A program made the position numbers and the translations under genes. Under the pieces are notes generated by a model that searched no databases, had not been told where the DNA came from, and saw only the letters and a program-made list of their open reading frames with translations. Below are positions 21,868-33,600 of a stretch of DNA of 64,000 nt, one piece after another; the stretch's first letter is position 1, and every line of letters begins with the position of its first letter. Origin of the DNA: Bettongia penicillata ogilbyi (Eukaryota; Chordata; Mammalia; Diprotodontia; Potoroidae); the NCBI GenBank assembly GCA_023548195.1, contig JAJHZJ010000531.1, positions 5,606,400 to 5,670,399 of the forward strand. The letters are read 5' to 3'.

Positions 21868-24800
21868 GTGAGAGCGGCCGGGGCCGCGGTGCGGGAGGGG
21901 CCGGAGAGTGGGGGAGAGAGGGACCCGCAGGGGGGGGCGCCTCGGGATGGGGCGGCCGGCGTTCTTTCGGCGCCCTCGCCACAATGCCGGCTTTGTGACG
22001 ACACAGGGGCCCGGGATTCCAGAATCCCCGGGGGAGGGGCGGCCCCGAGCCCGCCGGGCTCCCCCCGGCTTTCCCCCGGCCGCGCGCCTCCCTGGGGGGG
22101 CTCCCCCGCCCTCCCCGGGCACGTGACCTTGTTTGGAGGAGGTGCTCGTCTCGGGGCTGGTCTCTGGAGGCGGCCCCCTGAGGGGAGGGGAGCGGGGGAG
22201 CCCCGGGCAGGCCTCCAGGGGGTTCTGGGGGGTCGTGCCTACCGACAGCCGGAGTGCACCTTTAGCCTCCGTCCGAGTCTGTCCCCGCACTGTCCAGATG
22301 CTGAAGCTGAGGCCCAGAGAGAGGCGAGTGACTTGTCCACGGTCACTGGTTCTCTGAGCGCTTTATCAGTGGTTATTGGTGATTGATTGACGAGTTAGAT
22401 TGTAAGGTCCTTGAAGGGAGGAACTTTTCTGTCGTTTCGCTTAGCACACCGTCTGGCACGAAGTAGACGTTTAATAAGTATTTATGGAATTAAACTGAAT
22501 TCTAGTACGTTGTGCCAGTGGTTGTAGTGTCCCCTCAGCATCCTTGTCTTCTTAAAATAGGGTATCTGTGGCAAGAAAACTCGGTTGGGGGCGTTGCCCG
22601 CACTCTGCTCGGTGGCGTTCCCCCCACTACGTTAGGTTGCGTTGCTTGTGCCATGGCTCATGCCCTGCTACATTAGGTGGCGTTATCCGTGCTCTGCCCC
22701 TGCTCTTCTAGGGGGCATTGCCCCTGCTGTGCTAGATGACACTCGTAGCTCCTGGCCACAGCTGCTTTAGACCAGAGGGTAACTTTTCCTAGGGGAGGAC
22801 AAGTGTGGGGGGCTCCGGGGAGTCTTGGATCGAGACCCTTACCCTTACCTTCCGCCTGCTGAGGGGGTCTTTCACCAAAGGTCCTTTTCCCAGACTGCTT
22901 ATTGCTAGGGGCATTGAAAATTAAAGTGTCGTCAGAGATCTCAAGCCGTAGCAGAGAGGGGAGAATTCCTATTCTGAGGGATTGAGGAGTGGGTCGCACG
23001 GTGTATTTCATAGATCCTGTTAAAACGTTTCTCACTGCGTCTCATCCTCTTACAGTCTCTTATCCCAACTCCCCGGCCCTGGTCCCCGACTCCTCTTACC
23101 AGCTTAGCGTAATTGTACAAGCCCCGCCCCCTTTTTGTTCACTCTAATCGAGGGTTCAAGTACGGTTCTTGTGCTAAACAAACAAAACCCAGCAGAGCGT
23201 ACGGGACGTGCGGTGGTGTCTCTGTCAATGCTGACTTTATGTCCTAGTGGCCATGGAGAGCTCCGAGCCCTTATCTCCTGTCTTAGTTACTTTTCTGGGT
23301 TTGCTGTGACTTGGCGCTGAGCCACCTAGAGAGACCTGGGTTTGCAGATTTTCTGAATATCTTTGTTTTATTTTTTCTTTTCAAATCGGGTAGGGAACCA
23401 TAGGCTTAGAATTAGAACGTATCTTAGAGGTCATTTTATCCAGTCTCCTCATTTTATGTAGGAAATAATTGTATACCTTATCTTTATAGGCTTATTGTAT
23501 CATTATCTGGAAGTCATTATTGATTTCTATCTTGTAATAATTCACTTGTACTTGATGTACTGATGGTCCCTATTATGTACTTCTCTAGAGCAAAACTGTA
23601 GTTATTTTCTAAGGTTCAGCTGTGCTGGAGGCCAAGAGGAAGGAGGAAAGATCCCAGAAATCCTGGATCCAGCAGATTTGGGTGCTGAAGACAACAGCTA
23701 GTGGAAACTGGTTGTGTCTCCCTGGATTAGTACACCTAGACCTTAATAATGTTGTAGACAAATTGACCTACTTGTTCTTCCCCCATACGTGGCATTCTGT
23801 CTCCCTCCATGGTTTTTTTTGCAGAGTATTTCCTCTGCCTGAAATGTGCTTTTCCTGCTTATCTCTGCTTTTTGGACCCCCACCCTCTTTCGGTTCATTT
23901 CAAGTGCTGTCTCCTACAAGAGGACTTTACTGAGTCCCTCCAATTAACTGAGTTCTTCTGCCTCCCACCAACTTTGTCCTTATTTTATATTGATTTTGAA
24001 TCAATTTGCTTATGTAGATGTTGTTTTCTCCTCCGTGGTATATAAGCTTTTGAAGGGCCTTGTTTAGTTTTTATCTTTTTATCACCTTTGCCTCACACTA
24101 CCTGTTACTTAGTAGACACTCAGTAAATTTTTGTTGAGTTGAATTTTATTATATTCTCTCAAAACCTTTCTCCCTGAACTTTGCTGCATTATGACTGATT
24201 CTGCCTTTGGAAGGTAACCAAACACACCAAATTTCATGTCTTCCATATGACAGTCTTTGTGCCCCGTAGTCTTCTCCAGGTTGAAAGTCTTGACTCTTAC
24301 TCCTTGTGTGACCTTGAACAAGGCATTTAAGCTTCTTAGTCTTTTCTATAAAATGACATCTAAGCTCATTTGTCAGTTGATCGCTAAGGTTTCTTCCACT
24401 TTTAAATTTTATGATCTGTATTTCTTCAGTCGATCTTATTCATTCTTAGTTCTGAGCCTCTCGCCTCTCCTTGCCACTCTGTCCCTATGCTGTGCTCCAA
24501 CTTATCATTGGCCCCTTTGATACATGGTGCCTGGATGGGGCGCAGTACTTCGGATAGGGTCTGACTAGATCAGAATATGACAAGATTCACTTGGTCTGGA
24601 CATCATACACTATATTAACTTGACCTCAGTTGCGATAGCACTTTGGGCTGCTGCGTCATGCTTCTGAGTTCTTAAGGTTGTAAACTACTAAATCTCCAGA
24701 GGCTTTTTGTTATCTACTGCTTGCTAGTCAAGCCCTCCTCATTTCTGTTTTTTTGTAATATTTTTTTAACCCAAGTGCAGGGCTTGATACTTAACCAAAC

Positions 24801-27800
24801 TCGTTTTCATTATATTAACTTTGAGTTCATTGTTTAATCTGTCAATGTCTTTTTGGAACATGACTCTGTAATCAAGGGAATTAAGAGATATTTCTCCAGG
24901 TTTGTCACATTTGCAGATTTGATAAGCTTTCCTTTTTTTTTCTTTGTCCTAGTCTGTGGCACATTGTTAAATAAATCAAGTCAGATGACAATCCTGTGGA
25001 ACTTCATTAGCAATCTCCCTCCATGTTACTGTTAACCAATTAATTGTCTTTGGCCTTCATCTTAGAAACCCATTTTTTTGTCTCCTAAACTAGATGTTAT
25101 GTTGATAGCAGATTTTCCCTAAATTATCTTGGATTTTTCCCTTTGTTTTAACTGTCACTTCTTGCCTTCGCCTTGCCATCACCTGATTGTTAGGTTGCTG
25201 CTTTTGGCCTGTCTCTATGGCCACAGCCCTGCTCCTTCTATGCTATTCATGCCAGACTGGTGGCCTCTGTGATGGTATAGGGAGGAAATGGTGGGGAGAT
25301 GCTGTAAGGAGAGGAAGGCAAGACTGCTGAATGCCAGTGCCATAGCTGTCCTTGCCTTTTGGGCTGGGCCTAGTCACAACACCCTCTCTTTCCCCTTCCC
25401 CCCCATCCGTAGCTTGTGGGCAGTGTGGAGTAGAGAGCTATCGAGATGTGGAAGGGAGGGGAGATAGCTGCCACCCTAGAAAGGTAGAGTGGAGTTTGTC
25501 AGTTAGATAGTGTTTCTCTAAATATAATCATTGTTATGAAACTTAAAAATGATTTCTATAAAGAACATTTGTTTTGATTTAGATTATGTAGACAAGCCCT
25601 TGGAGAAGCCATTGAAGCTAGTCCTTAAAGTTGGAGGAAGTGAGGTTACTGAGCTCTCGGGATCAGGCCACGATTCTAGTTATTACGATGACAGATCGGA
25701 TCATGAACGAGAACGTCATAAAGAAAAGAAAAAGAAGAAGAAAAAGAAGTCTGAAAAGGAAAAAGAAAAGCACCTTGATGATGAGGAAAGGAGAAAAAGA
25801 AAGGTAAGTAACACCTGTGCAACCCATGGTGCTAGTGTTTTGACAACTGGAAATGTCATCTGTCTCTGTACGTTTTTATATTTTTTTCTTCCCAAAAAAT
25901 GTTTTCATAGAAACTTTTTTTCTTAAAACATCTGATTTCACAAGATGATCTTGGGAACATAGATTTAGAACTAGAAGTGATCATAAAGTTAATCTAGCTT
26001 AACCCCTCATTTTATAGGTGAGAAAACTTGAGTCTCAGGGAGGTTAGGGGACTTGTCCAAGATCACAGAGGTACATAACTGTCAGAGCTGATAGTCACAT
26101 CCAGGTCCTCTGATCCCAGATCTTTCAATGTATTATTAAATTATCTCCCTATAGTAGAGTTTTTTCCAAAGAAATTTCTCTTTCTTCATATTTAAAAACA
26201 AGATTATTTATAGAGGAAGTGGGGAAAAAAACGGTAAGTGTACCTTAATTTTATCATTTGGGGTACTAAAATTAAGTGTCCTTAGAAAGAGTAATATACT
26301 TGAGTTTCTGAATTGAGTTAAGTAGGTTGGGATCTACTTCAAGTTCACTCAGTATAAATGAAAAGTTTATTTTATGTTCTTTATTGATTTTCCATAGTAA
26401 ATGCCCAGTGAATGGTTCATTGTTTAATTTAGAAAACTGACACTGAAAAGAGATTTCAAAGTACTCCTTAGCTACCAAAAAAAGAAAAATTTCCTGAGTT
26501 TTTGGATCCCAGGTTGTAATGAAAATTTGAGACTTTCTTGATTTATTGCCGTGCTCAGAACAACTGCTGGTATTGAGAACAAGGAAAGACACTGAGACTA
26601 AGAGAGATGGATTTCTCTTACCACAACATTTTTTCTTCCCTCAAAATGATGAAATAAATCCTGCTCCTCAAATTATATCAATCCCAGCTCAGAACTAATT
26701 ATTCTTAAGTCTCACTACTACAGTTAGTCCTTCCTTGTTTTTACCTTTTAGGAGGAGAAGAAGAGGAAGCGAGAAAAGGAGCATTGTGACACTGAGGGGG
26801 AGACTGATGACTTTGATCCAGGAAAGAAGGTGGAAGTTGAACCACCTCCAGATCGACCAATTAGAGCATGCAGAACTCAACCAGGTAAGAAGGAAAGATA
26901 GATTATATTTCCCTCTAGTATCAGAAATATTTCCCAACAGGTGCTTTTCTAGAACACTGGAACTTAATTTTCAAATTAGTTTTTGACAGTGACCCAAAAA
27001 GAAGGGAGGGGAAAAAAAGCCACCATATTCCCTTTTCTTTTGATTTCCTTTTCAGTAGGAGATTTTACCTAAAACTGAAAATAGAATTCTTGTAATCTTG
27101 GCCCTCTTTTCAAAAGAGAAAACATTTATGGTTGGTTTCAAAAACAAGACACATCACCAGCCTTTCCTGGCCAGATTAAAACATTTTTTCATAAAAAGGC
27201 TACTAATATAATAACTCTTAATTATATAAGTCCTTCAAACTAGGGAGACAATGTAGAAATCTTCTTAAAGTGAGCAGAAAAGAGTGGAAAGAAGTTCAGA
27301 ATGAAATAGGCAGGATTGTTTTGAAAGTTACCTGTGGAATTTGTTATATATTTGAAGGGAAAAGCAAGCTGTCCACAAAAAGTAGAGGTTTGAAATTTGA
27401 TGCACAGTCATCTTTTTCTGCTGTACTTCGTTTATGGAAATGCTTATTTCATTTGGCAATTGTTAACAAAATGATAAAATTTAAATAATAAAATAATAGA
27501 TATTAATGTGTCAGTAAGTATTTAAGTACATTTTGTGCCAGGCTTTATCCTGGGTCTTCTTCTCCCTGTATACTATTTCACTTGGTAATTTTGGCTCCCA
27601 TTGTGTCAGTGAGCATTTCCCTGTTGGTATTCTCAGGTATACTTAATCAGACCTAGCATCTCTCCTAACCTCTAGATTTCACATTTCCAACTACTTATTA
27701 GACATCTCAGACTTAATATTCTATTGATGTCTTAAACTTAACATGTTCAGAACTGAAACAATTTTCTTTCACCTCATACCCACTTCTCTTCCTAACTTCC

Positions 27801-30620
27801 CTATTGCTGTCTGTATTGCTCTCTGGGGAACCACCATCCTCCCAATCCCCCAGGCTTGTAACCTTAGTGTCATGCTCAACTCTTCACTCTCCTACACCCA
27901 TATCCAATATGTTGCCAAATCCTGTCGAGTTTACCTTCATGATATCTCATATATGCCCCCTTCTCTTCATTGACACTACTACCCCCAGTGTAGGCCCTCA
28001 GCTTCTGACACCTAGACCTCTGCAATAGCTTGCTTATTTGTGGTCTCCCTTCCTCTACCCATCTCTCAAATTAATCTTTCTGAAGTGCTGATCTGACCAT
28101 GTCACCTTCCCTCCCACCACAGCCTCGCATTTAATAAACTCCGATGGCTCCCTATTATCTCCAGGGTCTAATATAAAATCTTTTGTTTAGCATTCAGAAC
28201 CCTTCACTGCCAAATTCTCTACCTTTCCAATCTTCTTACACCTTCATTCCTATTTCCCCCAACCCAATTATACCTTCTTGCTGTTCCAAACATAGAACAC
28301 TCCATCTCTAGACTCTAGGCCTTTTCACTGGTTATTCCTGGTGTTCTTTTAATCCCAGCTAAAATGCCCTCTTCTATGAGAAGCCTTTCTTGGTTCCATT
28401 TAGTGCCAGTGCCTTCCCTCTATTGTTGATCTCCAGTTTATCTCATATACATTTTGTTTTCACAGTCACTTGCATGTTGTCTCCTCCATCAGTCTGCATG
28501 CTCCTTGAAAGAAGGGACTATCTTTTGCCTTTCGTTGTATCTCCAGTACTTGGCAGAGTGCCTGACACACAGTATGTGCTTAATAAATAAATGCTTATTG
28601 ACTCGCTGACTGGCATTATACTAAATGCTAGGGATACAAATGGGCCTAGTTCTTAAGAACCTCACAGTCTAATGGGAAGACAACATGCAGGCAACTGCAC
28701 AAACAAGATATGTACAGGAGAAGTAGGGAATAGTCTTAGAGGAGAAGCCCAAGCATTAGGGGGGATGGAACAAGCCTTTTGCAGAAAGTAGGGTTTTAAC
28801 TGAAGTCAAGTCAGGGAAACCTGAAATTGAGATAAGGAGGGAGAGAATTCCAGGCTTAGGGGATAGCCAGTGAAAATGAAGAGTCAAGAGTTGAAATGTT
28901 TGTGCCCAAAATAATGAGTTCTGGTTTTAGATATATTAAATTTTGGAAGGCCTTCAATATATCCATTTATAAATATACCAATAGGCAGTTGGTGATGCTG
29001 GTCTAGACTTGGAAAGAGAGATTGAGACTTGATTTATATAGATCTATATAGTCAAAGAACGTATCACCTATATTACCGTAAGTAATGGTAATATATTTGT
29101 ACACGCGTGCACACACACACACACAGAGTTGTCTAGAGTTGTGTTAAGAGTTATCCAAAAGTGTCATATGAGGTCTGAAAGGAAAGATGGTCACAAGCTA
29201 CGGGAGGTGGTGAGGTTTTTTGGAGGAGCTAACATTTGAGATGCACTTTTATAAGTGAGCAATTTCCTCCTCAGATTATCTTAGATTTATCCGTGTCATA
29301 TTATTCCTCATAACACTCATACTCCATAAGGTCTTTGAGGCTAGGGACCATTTTTTTATTTTGTGTTTGTATCCTCTGTACTCACACAGTGTCTTGCACA
29401 TAATAGGCATTTAATCATTGTTGAAAAATTTAAAAGGAAGTATATCCGATGTGCAGAAAACAGCTGCAGAAAGGCACAGAGCCTTGGAGTTGCAAAGCAT
29501 GCTGGTGGTGTGGGGAGGAGTGTTTGATTTGGCTATTGTTTTGAGTGTGTAGAAGGATGTAATCTGGCATCAAGTTGGAAATTGAGGTCAGTGAGAGGTT
29601 GTGTAAGAACTTGAATGACAAGAATAGATGTTCAGATTTTACTGAATAGAGAAAGAGAGCCACTGAAGAGTGTTGAAAGATCATTGACATGGCCACATCC
29701 ATATGAAAGTTATTCTTGCGAGAGTGCAAAGGATGAGACCAGGGGTACAAGTAGGAAAAACCTGTTGAGGGCAATTTCAGAATTTCAGATAGTTTGAAAT
29801 AAGGGTTTGGCCTGAGTTTAGGATAGCAACAATAGGAGTAGAGATTTGGGAAGACATAATTGTAGTCCAGGTTCCTGCCAGTATGAATTGAAAGGATAGG
29901 TGGGAAATACTGAAGAGGACTTGGTAACTAATTGTATGTGAGTGTGAAAAGGGAAAAAGTCAGAGATTTAATTCACTAAACATTTGTTAAGCACATACTG
30001 CGTTAGAGCTGCTTAAAAATACAAAAACAAAAATGAATTGTTTTTTCCTTAGTGTTTTACTAGGAGAATACAATATGGGCACAAGTAAGTAAATACACAG
30101 TACTTTCAGGAAAAGCTTTGTGTAGGATGTGACACCTGATCCATGCTTTCAAAGAAGCTAGAAGTTCTAAGAGGTGGAAGAGGGTCTAGGAATGCCTTCT
30201 AGAAATGAGAGACCATTCATGCAGCATCTTGGAATGTCACGCTTAGGGAATGCCAGGTTTCACTTTGGAGTGGAAAATTTATGAAAGGAAATAATGTGAT
30301 GAAATAAGTCTGTAAATGGTCAAGGAGTTTACATTTTATTGGGGGTGGGGTGGATATAACATATACATGGATAAATAAGGTAATATGAGGGTAAGGAGCA
30401 TTACTTTCAGGCTCTTCTCTCTTCATTCCATCCTTCAAGCTTAAGAAAGTCATTTTCCTTTATCTAATCCCATCATTTCCATATTGGAAAACCTTCATTG
30501 ACTAATGTTGCTTAGAAACATTTCCTACAAAATGGAATACTAACTCCTTTGAGTACCTTTCCAAATCTTCCACAAACACTAATCAACCTTTGCAGCTTAA
30601 TATTTCTTACTACTTGCTTT

Positions 30621-30662
<42 letters not shown>

Positions 30663-33600
30663 AACATAGCCAAACTCTTATATAGCTATTTGTTATAATG
30701 AAGATGCTGCTATATTGAAAGTTTACAGAGTGATTAAACTTTTTGAATGCTGCTACCTTCATTGGTTTTTGGTTGTTTCTTTTTAACATGAAAACAGGGA
30801 AAAAATGTTTGGATTTTATAGATTTTCGTTGTAATTTACCAGGGGATTCATGGAAACATACATTGCAAAAGAAGCTATGTACATTATAAATACTGTTAAT
30901 GCTCATTTATTTAGTCTTTAAAATTCATTGGAGCTTAGATTTCATTTAAAAGTAAGTGAATTTATGTTTATAAATTGGGAATCTATTAGGAAATGACTCC
31001 AGAGTTGTCTGAACTGACTTCATTTGTTAACTCTACTTTTTTTTTACATTGGCAGCTGAAAATGAGAGCACCCCTATCCAGCAATTGCTGGAGCATTTTC
31101 TTCGACAACTACAGAGGTAAATCCTGTGTTTGGAAAAATAGTCAGTATTCAAAGGCTTAGAAGATCTTATAATCTTCCAATGTTGATTCTCCCACTTTTA
31201 AATTTTGATACAACAATCTTTTCAAACCAACTTTCTACTGATTTTGGTGTGGGGGGGGAGTGGTCACTTTTGCTAACTAATCTCCTTGGCTAGGGATCCA
31301 AGTAAAGTCTGCTTTTACTGAATTTTGCTCTAGTGAGAGCCTATTCTACCTTATTCTGAAGTGAAAGGATAATCTTAAATTCACTTTTATTTTCTAATTT
31401 AAACCAGAGTTTTTCCACATAGTGCACGCATGCGTGCACATGCGTGTGTGTAATATTTCTTTGTGTGTATATGTGTATTATTGGACTTGAGTACAACTGA
31501 GCATGTAAATAAATGTGAAAAGAGAAAAATAAATGGTTTCTAGCTTTGAATTGAGATCCTAAGGAAATACCTCCATGCCCAAGGCTGTTACTTATTTGGA
31601 AACTAAGCCCTTAGTCTTCCCTCACATGAGAAAGTAAGAGAAAAGTACATTCTAAGGAAGGAACGCTCCATCAGAACCAAGTATCTTTTACCTCTCTTCT
31701 TCACCTTAAGTCATACACAGAAATGGATAAGGAAGAGACCTTAGTGAAATTGAGTTTCAAGAGTATGTGACTTGCACTTGGGCATCCTTTCATTTATGTC
31801 CAATCCTTGTCAAGACTTCCTGGTTACCTTACATATACCTAGAATGAGTGAACATTTAAGCATCGTTTTTTAGGGGCTGCCATGGGGATTAGTTGGAAAA
31901 TTATTTTCAACCAATGTGCTTTTATTAAGTGCCTGCTATGTTCTAGTAGGTCACTCAGAAAATATTTGTTAAATACCTCCTATGTGCCAGGCATTGTGCT
32001 AAGTTCTGGGGCTACAAATAACGAATGAAAACAAAGACAGTTTGTGCACTATAATGGGGGAAAATAACATGAGAAAAGAAGATGTAAATGGGGAAAGGAC
32101 TTCCCACCCCCAGGCATGATGGAGCATCTTGAAGGCATCCGAAAGCAGTGTGTCTGGTGGGAAATGAGAAAGGAAATATTCTAGACACTTTATTAAGTCC
32201 TGGGGGTACAATAATAGAAGTGAAGTGTCTTTTGCCCTCAAAGAGTCTGACATTTCAAGAATAAGAAGTAGCTAAACTTTTATACTGATTGGAACATTCA
32301 CACTATCCTTACCGTAGAAGATACAGGTTTTGGTTCTCTCTTTCTTAAAATCTAAGTACTGTACATGAGACTTGAATTTTGGCCAGTTATGCCTAATACA
32401 TTTCTGTATCTTCTTATGTATTTTGCATAATTTACAAAAAGGGATTTGGGATTCCCTGGTAAAATTACAGATGTGTTCTTCATTTTTAGGAAAGATCCTC
32501 ATGGGTTTTTTGCTTTTCCTGTCACGGATGCAATTGCTCCTGGATACTCCATGATAATAAAGCATCCCATGGACTTTGGTACAATGAAAGACAAAATTGT
32601 AGCTAACGAGTACAAATCAGTCACAGAGTTTAAGGTAAATTGTTTTGGCAACTGAATGTGTTATTCTAAAGCAATGTCCTTTTTAACCTTTTTCTGGTTA
32701 AGAAACTTGAACCATTCTATCAAGTTTATTAGTTGAGAGAATTCATTATTTCACTTTATGTTGAAGCAGACTGTTTCCTGACTACTACTAAGCTTTCTAG
32801 TCTCTGTTCAGGCTGATCTTTATAATGTGTCTTACAGTTTACCAAGCTTTTTACATTTGTAACCAGTTTGATTGGCCAGCAGCCCAAATAGGTAGGTGGT
32901 ACAGCTGTTAACATGTCCATTTTATGTGTGGTGTCAAATAGCTTGGTGAATTTTCATCTCTACATTTCTCACTTGTTGAACTTCTGGTGTCAAGTGCCGA
33001 TGAGGGGGAAATGAATCTTTGTGTGCCAGCTGAAATGCTGACCAACACTGTCGTGAGTGTTGTGTGCTGAAAGAAATGTTTTCAGATAAGTAGCAAGACT
33101 GGTTCAAGATGTTCAGTCATTTTCAGTTCTGTCTGACTCTTTGTATGGTTGTGCAAAGGCAGTCTGTGATAACAGCATAGAACACCATACTTGGAAGCAT
33201 GAAGCCCATGGTGACCTTGGCCAAGTCACTCAACTCCCTCTTCAGTTTCCCTGCCTGTAAGTTAGTATAGTCATGCTTACACTACCTACCATCCATATTT
33301 GTTGAGGCTCACATTAAAAAAATGCAGGTAAATGTGAGCTGTTATTGTCCGGGCCATCATAAGAATTAACATTGTAGGAATAAAGTTTTTCTTAGTTGAG
33401 CTTGTGCAGCATAACTAGATGTATCTTTTCTGTTAAGTTTTTAATATAGGTTGACAATTAGAAATTGCTTTTCTAACCAAAAACCTGTAATTTTCCTTTC
33501 TTTTAGAAAGAATCACAAAGCATACTGCAGTGGTAGCATTTTGAAAGCCTCTAATCCATGTTGGAGGTTACAGTTAGCTTATGTCCCATTTAGTTACTAA

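Larger units (their letters stand above)
20970..22350. promoter_or_regulatory. CpG island over both first exons
   Basis: CpG density rises sharply from about 20970 (GTCGACAGCG) and falls off near 22350, while the rest of the window is AT-rich and CpG-poor. It covers TRIP13 exon 1, the intergenic promoter, BRD9 exon 1 and the start of both first introns. Such islands are normally unmethylated and mark broadly expressed genes. Many long open frames here on both strands come from the absence of stops in GC-rich DNA, not from genes. Confidence 0.9.

Noticed and set aside
21456..22290. Long open frames of 139-255 codons on both strands around the CpG island
   Set aside because: They are Pro/Arg/Gly/Ala-rich, overlap each other in several frames, cross the BRD9 exon 1 splice junction and arise because stop codons are rare in GC-rich DNA. 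No domain is recognisable.
30619..30906. Minus-strand frame with a Cys-Val repeat tail
   Set aside because: Produced by translating the (AC)18 microsatellite; no coding support.
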